A stretch of 64,000 nt of DNA from an uncultured Thermomicrobiales bacterium. Its GTDB lineage: Bacteria; Chloroflexota; Chloroflexia; Thermomicrobiales; UBA6265. The notes under the pieces were generated by a model, which saw only the letters and a program-made list of their open reading frames with translations, was not told where the DNA came from and did not search any database. The position numbers were made by a program, and so were the translations under genes. The stretch is taken from NCBI GenBank assembly GCA_902806335.1, contig CADCWG010000086.1, positions 30,867 to 94,866 of the forward strand, in the 5' to 3' direction. This document shows positions 36,202 through 45,221 of the stretch, one piece after another. Numbering within the stretch: position 1 is the stretch's first letter; the number at the start of each line of letters is the position of its first letter.

Positions 36202-37143
36202 GTGGGATCCAGCGGGCGCGCCGACGCCGGTGAGGGCGACGCTCGCTCGGCGGGCCCGGGTGCAGTTGGGGAACAACCGACTGGCGGGCACGGCGTGCGC
36301 CGGGTCGTCGTGGTCGGCGCGGGCACGATGGGGACCGGGATCGCCCAGGTCGTCGCCGGCGCGGGGTTCGACCTCCAGTTGGTCGACGAGTCGCCAGCCG
36401 CACTGGAGCGGGCGGGCGTCACTCTCGACCGGCAATGGGCGCGGGCCGTCGAGCGGGGTCGGCTCGGGGCAGAGGAGGCCGAGATCGCGCGACGGCGCGT
36501 GACGATGGCCTCGACCGCCGAGGGCCTGGCCACCGTCGACCTCGTCATCGAGGCGGCCTACGAGGACCTCGCCACGAAGCGGGGGATCCTGGCCTCTCTG
36601 GCTCCGGCGCTCCCCGAGGGGGCGATCCTCGCCAGCAACACCTCGTCGATCTCGATCACGGCCCTGGGGGCCGCGACCGACCGACCCGACCGCGTCGTCG
36701 GCATGCACTTCTTCAACCCGGTCCCGGTGCTCGAACTCGTCGAGGTGGTTCGAGGCCACCTCACCTCCGACGAGACGGTCGACCGCGTGACCGCGGTCGC
36801 CCGTGATCTCCGGAAGACGCCGGTGGTCGTCCAGGACTACCCAGGGTTCGTCTCGAACCGGGTCCTGATGCCGATGGTCAACGAGGCCATCTTCTGCCTC
36901 GGGGAGGGGGTCGCGGACCGCGAGGCGATCGACACCGTGATGCGCCTCGGGATGGCCCACCCGATGGGTCCGCTCGCGCTGGCCGACCTGATCGGGCTGG
37001 ACGTCTGCCTCGCGATCCTCGAGGTGCTCCAGCGGGACCTCGGCGAGGACAAGTACCGGCCGGCCCCGCTGCTGCGGCGGATGGTGGCCGCCGGCAAGCT
37101 GGGACGGAAGTCGGGCGAGGGCTTCTACGCCTACGGCGGGTGA
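36202..37143 (+). CDS. 3-hydroxybutyryl-CoA dehydrogenase family protein
   Basis: NAD(P)-dependent 3-hydroxyacyl-CoA dehydrogenase, about 313 residues. The Rossmann signature [22 protein letters not shown] opens the domain. The substrate motif [11 protein letters not shown] and catalytic [15 protein letters not shown] follow, then [11 protein letters not shown], and [18 protein letters not shown] in the C-terminal domain. The GTG at 36202 has GGGGGGAGG four to five bases upstream and is the best-supported start; 36172 and 36295 are alternatives. About 30 low-complexity residues precede the fold. It is followed at once by a mutase B12 subunit and MeaB, which suggests a role in branched or C4 acyl-CoA conversion. 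Confidence 0.93.
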   Translation: MGSSGRADAGEGDARSAGPGAVGEQPTGGHGVRRVVVVGAGTMGTGIAQVVAGAGFDLQLVDESPAALERAGVTLDRQWARAVERGRLGAEEAEIARRRVTMASTAEGLATVDLVIEAAYEDLATKRGILASLAPALPEGAILASNTSSISITALGAATDRPDRVVGMHFFNPVPVLELVEVVRGHLTSDETVDRVTAVARDLRKTPVVVQDYPGFVSNRVLMPMVNEAIFCLGEGVADREAIDTVMRLGMAHPMGPLALADLIGLDVCLAILEVLQRDLGEDKYRPAPLLRRMVAAGKLGRKSGEGFYAYGG

Positions 37144-37172
37144 TCCGGACCGGGCGAAGGGAGGCGAGCACG

Positions 37173-37649
37173 GTGGAAGCATCGGACGTCGGCCCGGGCG
37201 GGGCGGGCTCCAGCGACGTCTGGGGCGCCCGGGATGACGCACGCGCGCGCCCGATCAAGGTGCTGGTGGCGAAGCCGGGACTCGACGGACACGACCGGGG
37301 CGCCAAGGTGATGGCCCGGGCGATGCGCGACGCCGGCTTCGAGGTGGTCTACACGGGGCTCTTCCAGACCCCGGAGATGATCGCGAGCGCGGCGGCCCAG
37401 GAGGACGTGGACGTCGTCGGGCTCAGCATCCTCTCCGGGGCGCACCTCACGCTCTTCCCACTGATCATGGACGCGCTGCGGGAGCGTGGCGTGGACGACG
37501 TGCTCGTCGTCGCCGGCGGTACCATCCCGGCCGAAGACCTGGCCGAGGTCGAAGCGATGGGCGTCGCGGCCGTCTTCGGCCCGGGCACGCCGATGCGGAC
37601 GGCCATCCAGTTCATCCGGGAGCGCACGCCGCGTCGGGACGAGCCGTGA
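37173..37649 (+). CDS. Methylmalonyl-CoA mutase cobalamin-binding subunit
   Basis: A small stand-alone B12-binding domain of a two-subunit acyl-CoA mutase, about 158 residues. The base-off motif DGHDRGAK (DxHxxG) is followed by [29 protein letters not shown] and the GG of [12 protein letters not shown], all positions that line the cobalamin tail. The start GTG at 37173 has AGGGAGG nine bases upstream; a GTG at 37140 overlapping the upstream stop is the alternative. The large catalytic subunit is not in the window. It overlaps meaB by four bases (GTGA). Isobutyryl- or ethylmalonyl-CoA mutases have the same architecture, so the exact substrate is open. Confidence 0.93.
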   Translation: MEASDVGPGGAGSSDVWGARDDARARPIKVLVAKPGLDGHDRGAKVMARAMRDAGFEVVYTGLFQTPEMIASAAAQEDVDVVGLSILSGAHLTLFPLIMDALRERGVDDVLVVAGGTIPAEDLAEVEAMGVAAVFGPGTPMRTAIQFIRERTPRRDEP

Positions 37650-38734
37650 CGGACGTCTCGGCCGGCGACGGGCCGGTGACCGACGTTCCGCCACCCGCGA
37701 CCCCGAGGCAGGACCTCGTCGACCGACTCCTCGCTGGTGACCGACGGGCGCTCGCTCGGGTGCTGACCCGGATCGAGAATGGCGACCGGGTCGGGGCGGC
37801 GGCATCGGCGCGGCTCTACGCGCACGGGGGGCGTGCCCACGTCGTAGGGGTGACCGGTCCCCCCGGCGCCGGCAAGAGCACGCTTGTCGGCGCCCTGATC
37901 GGCGCGTATCGGGAGCAAGGGCGATCGGTCGGCGTCGTGGCCGTGGACCCGTCGAGCCCGATGAGCGGGGGGGCGACGCTCGGCGACCGCATCCGCATGG
38001 GAGCCTGGCACGGCGACGATCAGGTCTTCGTCCGCAGCATGGCCAGCAGGGGCCACGGCGGCGGGGTCGCGCGGGCGACGACCGATCTGGTCGACGCGCT
38101 CGACGCCGCGGGCTTCAACCCGGTGATCGTCGAGACGGTCGGGGCGGGGCAGGGTGAGATCGATGTCGCCGCCCTGACCCACACGACGCTGCTCGTCCAG
38201 GTCCCGGGGACCGGGGACGCGGTGCAGACCCTGAAGGCGGGCGGACTGGAGGTCGGCGACATCCTGGTGGTCGGCAAGGGCGATCTGCCCGGAGCGGCCG
38301 GCCTCGAAGCGGACCTCCGCGGCATGCTCACCCTCGCCGAGCCGGATCCCCCCTCGCGTCGGGCCGTGCCGGGCCAGGACGCCTGGCCGGTGCGGGTCAT
38401 CCGGGTCTCGGCGCAGACCCAAGAAGGGGTAGCGGAACTCGCCGACGCGATCGACGCCCATCGCGCCCACCTGGCGCGCTCCGGAGAGATCGTGACGCGC
38501 CTGCGCGCCCGGGCCGAAGCCACCCTGCTGGCGCGGCTGCGGGCGCTCCTCGAGGCGCAGGTGGCCGGGACGACCGCCGACCGACGGGTGGCAGACGCCG
38601 TCGCCGCGGTCGCGGCACGGACGCGGACACCCGACGAGGCGCTCGCCTCCGTCCTCACGGTGCTGGCGGAGCGTGGCGCGCCCTGGGCCGGAGCTGCCGC
38701 AAACAACCGATCGGCCTCTTTCGGGCGCCGCTGA
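37646..38734 (+). CDS. meaB: Methylmalonyl-CoA mutase-associated GTPase MeaB
   Basis: G3E-family GTPase that protects and reloads acyl-CoA mutases, 362 residues. Walker [11 protein letters not shown] is at residues 71-80, VVAVDPSSP at 98-105 and [11 protein letters not shown] at 130-140. The switch region [18 protein letters not shown] is at 158-173, and a C-terminal dimerisation helix follows. Odd: the guanine-specificity motif, NKxD in family members, reads GKGD (residues 210-213). Only the Asn is lost, so the nucleotide may still bind through the Asp. It starts with a GTG overlapping the mutase subunit and probably acts on that complex. Confidence 0.94.
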   Translation: MTDVSAGDGPVTDVPPPATPRQDLVDRLLAGDRRALARVLTRIENGDRVGAAASARLYAHGGRAHVVGVTGPPGAGKSTLVGALIGAYREQGRSVGVVAVDPSSPMSGGATLGDRIRMGAWHGDDQVFVRSMASRGHGGGVARATTDLVDALDAAGFNPVIVETVGAGQGEIDVAALTHTTLLVQVPGTGDAVQTLKAGGLEVGDILVVGKGDLPGAAGLEADLRGMLTLAEPDPPSRRAVPGQDAWPVRVIRVSAQTQEGVAELADAIDAHRAHLARSGEIVTRLRARAEATLLARLRALLEAQVAGTTADRRVADAVAAVAARTRTPDEALASVLTVLAERGAPWAGAAANNRSASFGRR

Positions 38735-38825
38735 TCCCGCGCTGACTCCAACTCGGCCCTCGGCCCTCGGCGGTCGGACCGGCTGCCGAGGTACCGCCCG
38801 CTGAGCGGGACGGTCGGCAGTCGCC

Positions 38826-39632
38826 TCAACCCGTGCCGGCCCGCGCGGCGGCGACGCGGTTGGCGATCAGCGCGGCGGTCGCGCCGGCGCCCACGCCGTT
38901 GTCGATGTTGACCACCGTGAGGCCCGGCGCGCAGCTCTGGAGCATCGTCGTCAGCGCACCGACGCCGCCGCCGCCGAAGCCGTAGCCGACCGACGTCGGC
39001 AGGCCGATCACGGGCACGGCGACCAGGCCGGAGACCACGGACGGGAGGGCGCCGTCCATCCCGGCAGCGACCACGATCGCGTCGACGCCGTCCGCGGTCA
39101 GGCGTTCCAGCGGCGTCACCAGGCGGTGCAGGCCCGCGACACCCACATCGTCGACCCGGGTCACCTGGCACCCCATCTCGCGGGCGACGAGTGCCGCCTC
39201 GGCCGCGACCGGGCCGTCCGACGACCCGGCCGCGAGGATCCCGACCCGGCCGCCCGTCGGCGCCACGGACGCGCCCTCGCGGGAGACGACCGCGGCTCGC
39301 GCCACGGGGTGAATCTCCACGCGGAACCCGCGCCGGACCCCGGACTCAATCGCTCCGAGGGTGGACGGCCGGCAGCGGCTGGCGATCGCCCGCCCGGAGC
39401 GCTCGGCCAGCCGGATCAGACTCGCCACCACCTCGTCGTCCGACTTGGGTTCCGCGAACACGATCTCCGGGATACCGCTCCGCCGCCGCCGGTCGTGGTC
39501 AAGGTGCGGACCGACCTCGTCGGCCGACTCGCCGCTCGCATTGGACGGTCGCCCGGTGTCCGCGTGGGCCCCGTCCGCGGCGAGCAGGGCGCGGCGGATG
39601 TCGTCGAATGGCCGCGGTGCGTCGTTCGTCAT
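38826..39632 (-). CDS. larB: Nickel pincer cofactor biosynthesis protein LarB
   Basis: Carboxylates and hydrolyses nicotinic acid adenine dinucleotide in the first step of the nickel-pincer nucleotide cofactor pathway. The 268-residue protein has the LarB/PurE-like C-terminal half: GILAAGSSDGPVAAEAAL, DDVGVAGLHRLV, VVAAGMDGALPSVVSGL, LPTSVGYGFGGGGVGALTTML and VVNIDNGVGAGATAALIAN. An N-terminal region holds IPEIVFAEPKSDDEVV. Its start overlaps the tlyA stop by four bases. larC and larA are not in the window; larE is at 62800-63738. Confidence 0.94.
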   Translation of the reverse strand: MTNDAPRPFDDIRRALLAADGAHADTGRPSNASGESADEVGPHLDHDRRRRSGIPEIVFAEPKSDDEVVASLIRLAERSGRAIASRCRPSTLGAIESGVRRGFRVEIHPVARAAVVSREGASVAPTGGRVGILAAGSSDGPVAAEAALVAREMGCQVTRVDDVGVAGLHRLVTPLERLTADGVDAIVVAAGMDGALPSVVSGLVAVPVIGLPTSVGYGFGGGGVGALTTMLQSCAPGLTVVNIDNGVGAGATAALIANRVAAARAGTG

Positions 39633-40516
39633 AGCGGTCCGCTCGGTGTCGCGGGAGGACCGACCTCGTCAGTCCCGTCGGGTTCCGCTTCGGTCGAGAC
39701 ATCGGTCCCAGCATCGCCGGCCGGTGCCAGCGCCGCGTCGATCATGGCGCCGATCCGTGAGGGTGGGTGCTCGACCGGTTCTCCATTGGGCGTGAGCGGG
39801 AGGTCGGCGAGGAACTCGACGTTTCCCGCGGGACCGACCAGGGGTGAGCGGACGAGCCCGGAGACGGCGAACCGCTCCTCCCCCGCCGCGGCCAGCACCG
39901 TCTCCAGGACCCGGCGGTGGACGACCGGATCGCGCACCACGCCTCCCTTCCCCACGTCCCGCGCCCCGGCCTCGAACTGGGGCTTGATGAGCGGTACGCA
40001 CCGTCCGCCGGGACGGAGGAGCCGGGCCGCGACCGGGAGGATGAGACGGAGGGAGATGAACGAGACGTCGATCACGACCAGGTCGACCGGCTCCGGCAGG
40101 CCCTCGAGGAGCCGCGCGTTGGTCCGCTCCAGAACGACGACGCGATCGTCGCGCCGGATCCGCTCGTCGAGCTGGCCGTAGCCGACGTCGACCGCGTAGA
40201 CCCGGGCGGCGCCGGCCTGGAGCAGGCAGTCGGTGAACCCGCCGGTGCTCGCTCCAAGGTCCGCGGCGACCAGCCCACCGGGATCAACGCCGAAGGCATC
40301 GAGCGCGTGGGCCAGCTTCTCGCCACCGCGGCTGACGAACCGGGGCGACGCGGCGAGGCGGACGTCGTCCTGGGAGGCGATCGGCACACCGGCGCGGCGG
40401 ACGGGCTCGCCGTTGACGAGGACGTCGCCGGCGAGGATGAAGGCTCGTGCCCGGGAGCGGCTCTCCAGCAATCCTCTGGCGACGACTTCCTCGTCGAGGC
40501 GACGGCGGGTCGCCAT
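39629..40516 (-). CDS. tlyA: TlyA family rRNA (cytidine-2'-O)-methyltransferase / haemolysin A homologue
   Basis: A 295-residue RNA ribose methyltransferase. An N-terminal S4 RNA-binding domain (RRRLDEEVVARGLLESRSRA, DVLVNGEPV) is followed by an FtsJ-like domain: VSRGGEKLAHALDAF, AADLGASTGGFTDCLLQAG, VYAVDVGYGQL, VVIDVSFISLRLILP and LIKPQFEAG. TlyA in mycobacteria methylates 16S and 23S rRNA and affects capreomycin sensitivity. The C-terminal 55 residues are an acidic, low-complexity tail. The start ATG overlaps the larB-side reading only at its end; ruvC ends right at 40516, so ruvC and tlyA share a stop/start base. Confidence 0.94.
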   Translation of the reverse strand: MATRRRLDEEVVARGLLESRSRARAFILAGDVLVNGEPVRRAGVPIASQDDVRLAASPRFVSRGGEKLAHALDAFGVDPGGLVAADLGASTGGFTDCLLQAGAARVYAVDVGYGQLDERIRRDDRVVVLERTNARLLEGLPEPVDLVVIDVSFISLRLILPVAARLLRPGGRCVPLIKPQFEAGARDVGKGGVVRDPVVHRRVLETVLAAAGEERFAVSGLVRSPLVGPAGNVEFLADLPLTPNGEPVEHPPSRIGAMIDAALAPAGDAGTDVSTEAEPDGTDEVGPPATPSGPL

Positions 40517-41007
40517 CACCCTCCCGCCGTCCGCGCCAGGAAGGGCGCCGTCTGGCCGTGGCAGAGCGCGACGGCGAGGGCGTCGGCCGCGTCGTCGGGG
40601 TGCGGGACGGTCGCGAGCCCGAGCGCGAGCCGGACCATCTCCTGCATCTGCGGCTTGTCGGCCTTGCCGTAGCCAACGACCGCGTGCTTGACCTCGGAGG
40701 GGCTGTACTCCACGACCGGGACGCCGGCCCGTGCGGCCGCCAGCAGGACGACACCGCGTGCCTGGCCAACCACGATCGCCGTGGTCACGTTGCGGGCGAA
40801 GAAGAGCTGCTCGACCGCGACGACGTCGGGCCGGTGCTCGGCGAGCAATCCGGTGAGGGCGTCGAACAGCGTCAGCAGGCGCTCCGCCATCGGCCGGTCG
40901 GACGACGTCTCGAGCACGCCAAACGCGAGTGGCGTCGGCTCCGGGTCGTCGTCGACCACGCCGAACCCAAGGCGAGCCGTGCCCGGATCGATGCCGAGCG
41001 TGATCAT
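40516..41007 (-). CDS. ruvC: Crossover junction endodeoxyribonuclease RuvC
   Basis: Resolves Holliday junctions. The 163-residue length is typical. Catalytic acidic residues are in place: Asp7 (LGIDPGTARLGFG), Glu in VAVEQLFFARNV, and the terminal HPDDAADALAVALCHG. Conserved QARGVVLLAA and KHAVVGYGKADKPQM are present. It lies between yebC and tlyA on the same strand; yebC-ruvC is a widespread pairing, and ruvA/ruvB would be expected near but are not within the window. Confidence 0.97.
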   Translation of the reverse strand: MITLGIDPGTARLGFGVVDDDPEPTPLAFGVLETSSDRPMAERLLTLFDALTGLLAEHRPDVVAVEQLFFARNVTTAIVVGQARGVVLLAAARAGVPVVEYSPSEVKHAVVGYGKADKPQMQEMVRLALGLATVPHPDDAADALAVALCHGQTAPFLARTAGG

Positions 41008-41034
41008 CGGAGTCCCTCGGGCTCGGCGGAATCC

Positions 41035-41781
41035 CTACCCAACCGCGGCCAGGACCTCGTCGTTGACGTCGAGGTTGGAATAGACCTGCTGGACATCGTC
41101 GAGGTCTTCGAGGCGCTCCAGGAGGCGGATCGCCTTGACGGCCACGTCGTTGTCCGGGGCGATCAGGGTCTTCGGCCGCATGATCAGCTCGGCGTTCTCG
41201 ACCTCGTAGCCGGCGGCGGTCAGGGCCTCCTGGATCCGGTGGAGGTCGGACGCGTCGGTGTAGACCTCCACCGACCCGTCGTCCACCTGGACGTCGGCGG
41301 CGCCCGCGTCGATCGCGACGAGGGCGATCTCGTCGGCGACGTCGCCGCTCGCCCTGAGCGCGATCATCCCGGTGTGATCGAAGAGCCAGCCGACGCTCCC
41401 CGACTCGCCGAGCGTGCCGCCGGCCCGCGTGAGCACGGCGCGGACCTCGCCCACCGTACGGTTCCGGTTGTCGGTCATCGCCTGGATCATCACCGCGGTA
41501 CCGCCGGGCCCGTACCCCTCGTAGTAGACCTCGTCGAACTGGTCGCCCGCCTCGGCGCCGGCGGCGCGGTCGATCGCCCGCTGGATGTTGTCCTTCGGCA
41601 TGCTCTCGGACCGCGCCTTCTGGACGGCGATCCGCAGGCGGGGGTTGGCGTCGGGGTCGGGCAGCCCGGTGCGCGCCGCCACCGTGATCTCGCGGGCGAG
41701 CTTCGTGAAGAGCTGGCCGCGCTTGGCGTCGGCGGCGCCCTTCTGCCGCTTGATCGTCGACCACTTGGAATGCCCGGACAT
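41035..41781 (-). CDS. yebC: YebC/PmpR family DNA-binding regulatory protein
   Basis: A 248-residue YebC-family protein, starting with the hallmark MSGHSKWSTIKRQKGAADAKRGQLFTK, then NPRLRIAVQKARSESMPKDNIQRAI, YEGYGPGGTAVM and LTDNRNRT-like MTDNRNRTVGEVR. Some members regulate transcription, and recent work ties the family to translation of proline-rich stretches. It heads a yebC-ruvC-tlyA-larB run on the minus strand and has an extended -10 element about 55 bases upstream. Confidence 0.97.
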   Translation of the reverse strand: MSGHSKWSTIKRQKGAADAKRGQLFTKLAREITVAARTGLPDPDANPRLRIAVQKARSESMPKDNIQRAIDRAAGAEAGDQFDEVYYEGYGPGGTAVMIQAMTDNRNRTVGEVRAVLTRAGGTLGESGSVGWLFDHTGMIALRASGDVADEIALVAIDAGAADVQVDDGSVEVYTDASDLHRIQEALTAAGYEVENAELIMRPKTLIAPDNDVAVKAIRLLERLEDLDDVQQVYSNLDVNDEVLAAVG

Positions 41782-41835
41782 CTCGCCCCGCTCCTGGTGC
41801 CCACCGCTATGTCAAGCCGTACAGCGATAGGGGCG

Positions 41836-41844
41836 AGTATACCA
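41836..41844 (-). promoter_or_regulatory. Extended -10 promoter element before yebC
   Basis: The minus strand reads TGGTATACT (TG-N-TATACT). It lies 55 bases before the yebC start. No good -35 is found at the usual spacing. It shares the TATACT core with the tRNA-Gly and tRNA-Pro promoters. Confidence 0.55.
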
Positions 41845-41932
41845 CCGGCCCGGCGTCGTCCCTCAGGCGGGAAGGGTGGCCGGATCAGCAGATGCGAGGT
41901 CGCCTTTTGCGGTACCGGGCCGCCGGAGACGC

Positions 41933-41961
41933 TTGAACTATGCGTAAATCTCGTCTAGGCT
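41933..41961 (+). promoter_or_regulatory. Possible sigA promoter
   Basis: TTGAAC at 41933-41938 and TAGGCT at 41956-41961 with a 17-base spacer, about 200 bases before the ATG at 42169. The -35 is good and the -10 weak. The long leader contains an open frame in phase with sigA from 42016 without family features. Confidence 0.4.
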
Positions 41962-42168
41962 TCGGAACGCTTATCGCCGCAAACCCAAGCCAGCAGGGAG
42001 GACCATCGCTTCCCGGTGTCCGTGTCGTCCCCGGTCCCCGTCGGGGTAACGACGTCTCCGTCGGTCCTCGGCGACCACTTCGCCGGGACTCCGGTCTGCC
42101 GATTCGGTCCGCCGTCCCGGTCGCGGCCCCGCCGCGTCCCGCCGGCCCAACGGATGGTGAGGAGCCAG

Positions 42169-43380
42169 ATGCTGACGAGCCTGCTCGAAAAGGGTAAGGA
42201 TCAGGGCTACCTGCTGTCGGACGACATCATCGCGGCGTACCCGAACCCCGAAGAGCAGATCGAATCGCTCGACGACCTCTACAGCACCCTCGTCGCCGAA
42301 GGCATCGAAGTCCTCGACCAGGCACCGGCCACCCCGCCCCAGAGCACGGTCCGGGTCAAGGACGTGGTGGCGGTCCCCGTCCCCGCTCACGCCGAGCCGA
42401 TCGTCCGCCCGGAGCGCCCGGCGAAGCCGGAGCGGGTCGACCGCCAGGAGCAGGCCGAGGCGCTGGCGGCGGCCGGCGTCGGCGACTCCGTTCGCCTCTA
42501 CCTGCAGGAGATCGGCGAGACCGACCTGCTGACGATGCAGGAAGAGGTCTGGCTGGCGAAGCGGATGGAGCGGGGCCTGCAAGCGGTCGCGCGGCTCGAG
42601 ACGGAAGAGCTCTCGCCCGAGCTGCGCGATGCGCTCGAGGCCGACAAGCTCGACGGCGAGAAGGCCCGCTCCCACCTGATCCAGGCGAACCTCCGGCTCG
42701 TGGTCTCCGTCGCCAAGAAGTACGTCGGCCGCGGCCTCTCGTTTCTGGATCTGATCCAGGAGGGGAACATCGGCCTGATGAAGGCCACCGACAAGTTCGA
42801 CTACCAGCGTGGCTACAAGTTCAGCACCTACGCCACCTGGTGGATCCGGCAGGCGATCACGCGTGCGATCTCGGACCAGAGCCGCACGATCCGGCTGCCG
42901 GTCCACGTCGGTGAGACCATCAACCGGGTCAAGAAGACGGGACACCGCCTGCAGCAGATCCTGGAGCGGGAGCCGACCCAGGAAGAGATCGCGCGGGCGA
43001 TGGACATCGCCGACGAGAAGGTCCGGCAGGTCCTCGACGTCTCGCGCCACCCCGTCTCGCTGGAGGCGCCGGTCGGGCAGGACGGCGACGCGTTTCTCGG
43101 CGACTTCATCGAGGACGAGACGATGCCGGCGCCGCTGGAGCTGGCCTCCCAGCAGCTGCTCAAGTCGCAGATCGGCGACGCTCTCGACAAGCTGACCGAG
43201 CGGGAGCGGAAGATCATCCTGCTCCGGTTCGGGCTCGAGGACGGGCGGTTCCGCACCCTCGAGGAGGTCGGCCGGGAGTTCGGCATCACCCGCGAGCGGA
43301 TCCGTCAGATCGAGGCGAAGGCGCTCCGCAAGCTCCGCCATCCCAGCTACAGCCGCAAGCTGCGGGGCTACCTCGAATAG
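42169..43380 (+). CDS. sigA: Principal RNA polymerase sigma factor (RpoD/SigA)
   Basis: A 403-residue group 1 sigma factor. Region 1.1 is recognisable ([20 protein letters not shown], residues 4-24), then a variable Pro/Ala linker, and region 1.2 ([18 protein letters not shown]). Region 2 has [33 protein letters not shown] and [17 protein letters not shown]. Region 3 has [13 protein letters not shown]. Region 4 ends in RLFG-like [32 protein letters not shown] 42169 has GAGGAG six bases upstream. An in-phase upstream frame (42016, 42154) is open but not protein-like. A perfect 15-bp terminator hairpin lies 36 bases after the stop. dnaG is not adjacent. Confidence 0.97.
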   Translation: MLTSLLEKGKDQGYLLSDDIIAAYPNPEEQIESLDDLYSTLVAEGIEVLDQAPATPPQSTVRVKDVVAVPVPAHAEPIVRPERPAKPERVDRQEQAEALAAAGVGDSVRLYLQEIGETDLLTMQEEVWLAKRMERGLQAVARLETEELSPELRDALEADKLDGEKARSHLIQANLRLVVSVAKKYVGRGLSFLDLIQEGNIGLMKATDKFDYQRGYKFSTYATWWIRQAITRAISDQSRTIRLPVHVGETINRVKKTGHRLQQILEREPTQEEIARAMDIADEKVRQVLDVSRHPVSLEAPVGQDGDAFLGDFIEDETMPAPLELASQQLLKSQIGDALDKLTERERKIILLRFGLEDGRFRTLEEVGREFGITRERIRQIEAKALRKLRHPSYSRKLRGYLE

Positions 43381-43415
43381 TCTCCTCCCGCCCGGCGACA
43401 TATCGGTGCAGATTC

Positions 43416-43460
43416 AACCAGCGGCGGGGCCGGCAGCATACGCCAGCCCCGCCGCTGGTT
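43416..43460. terminator. Strong terminator hairpin after sigA, possibly bidirectional
   Basis: A perfect 15-bp stem (AACCAGCGGCGGGGC / GCCCCGCCGCTGGTT) with a 15-base loop lies between the convergent sigA and fabF ends. No strong T-run follows; the AA/TT pairs at the foot are the only A/T bases. Confidence 0.75.
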
Positions 43461-43565
43461 CGCGTTGCGTGGGGCCCGGTACGCGCACGGTGCCGAGCCC
43501 CGAGTGCCGAGCACGGTCTGATCGACCACGACGGCTCGGTCCGGCACCGCATGGTGTCTCGGTCG

Positions 43566-44810
43566 CTAGCTTGGCGCGGCGAAGATGAGGACCGCGTTGT
43601 GCCCTCCGAAGCCCAACGACGAGCTCATAACGTGCCGGAGCTGGGCCGACCGGGCGGTGTTTGGGACGCAGTCGAGCCGGCACTCGGGATCCGGGGTGGC
43701 GAAGTTGGTGGTCGGCGGGACGCAGCTATCGGCGATCGCCGCGAGGCAGATCACCGCCTCGATCGCCGCCGCGGCGCCGAGCAGGTGTCCCGTCATCGAC
43801 TTGGTGGAGCTGACCGGAAGGCGATCGAGGCCGTCCCCGAAGACCGTCCGCAGCGCCTGCGTCTCGAGCTTCTCGTTGAGGGGTGTCGAGGTGCCGTGGG
43901 CATTGACGTAGTCGATGTCTTCGGGGCCGATACCGGCGGACGTGAGGGCCATCCGCATTGCCCGGACGGCGCCCTCGCCGCCCGGGGCCGGCTGCACGAT
44001 GTGGTTGGCGTCGTCCGTCGACCCGTAGCCGACGACCTCGCCGAGTGGCGTCGCGCCGCGGGCGATCGCCCGCTCCCGCTCCTCCAGCACGAGCATCGCG
44101 CCGCCCTCGGCGAGCACGAACCCGTCTCGATCGGCGTCGAAGGGGCGGCTGGCGCCCGCGGGGTCGTCGTTGCGCGTGGAGAGCGCGCCCATGGCGTTGA
44201 ACCCGGCGACGCCGAGCTTCGTGATGGGCGCCTCGCCGCCGCCGGCCACCGCCGCGTCGGCCTCGCCGCGGCGGATCATCCCCGCGGCCTCGCCGATCGC
44301 GTGAGCGCTGCTGGCGCAGGCGGAGGTCGGCGCGAAGTTGGACCCCTTGGCGCCGAGGGCGATCGCGACCTGGCCGGAGGCCATGTTCGGCAGGAGCATC
44401 GGGATGAAGAACGGACCGAGGCGACGGGGCCCCCGCTCGGCAAGGGTCGCCGCGCCCTGCTCCAGGGTCTCCAGGCCGCCGACGCCGGTGCCGACGAGCA
44501 CGGCGACCCGCTCGGCCTCGTCCCCGGCGAGGGACAGCCCGGCCTGCGCCGCCGCTTCCCGGGCGGCGGCGACGGCGTACTGCGCGTAGCGGTCCATCCG
44601 CCGCGCTTCTTTGCGGCCCAGGGCGCCCTCGGCGTCGAAGCCCTTGACCTCGGCGGCGAAGGTCGTCTCGAAGCCGTCCGTGTCGAACCGTGTGATCGGA
44701 GCGACCCCGGAGCGACCATCCCGCACCGCGGCCCAGACGTCGGGCGCCGAGAGGCCGACCGGTCCGATCGCCCCCATGCCCGTCACAACCACTCGCCGCG
44801 GACCCGCCAT
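43566..44810 (-). CDS. fabF: Beta-ketoacyl-[acyl-carrier-protein] synthase II
   Basis: Elongates acyl-ACP in fatty acid synthesis, 414 residues from ATG 44810. The Cys-His-His triad is intact: Cys165 in PTSACASSAHAIGE, His in VNAHGTSTPLNEKLE, and His in KSMTGHLLGAAAAIEA with its Lys. It begins MAGPRRVVVTGMGAIGPVGL and ends SSSLGFGGHNAVLIF as usual. The frame stays open upstream to 44909 without family sequence. It stands alone here, with no acpP or fabD beside it, though acpS is elsewhere in the window. Confidence 0.96.
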   Translation of the reverse strand: MAGPRRVVVTGMGAIGPVGLSAPDVWAAVRDGRSGVAPITRFDTDGFETTFAAEVKGFDAEGALGRKEARRMDRYAQYAVAAAREAAAQAGLSLAGDEAERVAVLVGTGVGGLETLEQGAATLAERGPRRLGPFFIPMLLPNMASGQVAIALGAKGSNFAPTSACASSAHAIGEAAGMIRRGEADAAVAGGGEAPITKLGVAGFNAMGALSTRNDDPAGASRPFDADRDGFVLAEGGAMLVLEERERAIARGATPLGEVVGYGSTDDANHIVQPAPGGEGAVRAMRMALTSAGIGPEDIDYVNAHGTSTPLNEKLETQALRTVFGDGLDRLPVSSTKSMTGHLLGAAAAIEAVICLAAIADSCVPPTTNFATPDPECRLDCVPNTARSAQLRHVMSSSLGFGGHNAVLIFAAPS

Positions 44811-44920
44811 ACTCGTTCCCGTCCTCTCCACCGCAAGCCGGATCACGGCGAATCGTACATCGGTCGCGGTTGCCGTCGCGGCTACCCTGGGTGACCAGGC
44901 GGAGGCCACCCCGCGGCGCC

Positions 44921-44949
44921 TTGTTGGCCCCCTATCCCCGTGCTAATCT
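44921..44949 (+). promoter_or_regulatory. Possible promoter toward holA
   Basis: TTGTTG at 44921-44926, a 17-base spacer, and TGCTAATCT (extended -10) at 44941-44949. It would give a leader of about 265 bases before the holA GTG at 45222. The fabF-holA divergent gap (44811-45221) otherwise holds no visible gene. Confidence 0.45.
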
Positions 44950-45221
44950 CGGACCGTGACCGACCCGGCGGTGTTCGTGATGTTTGACGCGGTCTTGAGC
45001 CAACAGATTCCGAGCCGGGAGCTGTCCATGGCCGGCTTCGGCCGGGCGTGGTTCGGCGCCCACCTGCGAGAGCAGGTTCAAGGCTCCGTCGCACACGGCA
45101 CAGGCGGGGTCGGTCGCCCTTCACCTCCCCTCTCCCCACCCGCCGACGAGCATCCCACGCATCGGAGAAGCAGCTTGGGCCTCTCGGCCGTCCCATCCCA
45201 TGGGGGGAGGAGTCGCACGCC

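Noticed and set aside
39629..41764. Single minus-strand open frame spanning yebC, ruvC and tlyA
   Set aside because: Only the last 295 codons (tlyA) are protein-like. The earlier part is an out-of-phase reading of yebC and ruvC, so it is not a fusion.
42016..42168. Longer sigma factor start at 42016
   Set aside because: The added residues are Pro/Val/Ser-rich without region 1.1 features, whereas ATG 42169 has a good ribosome site and region 1.1 follows at once.
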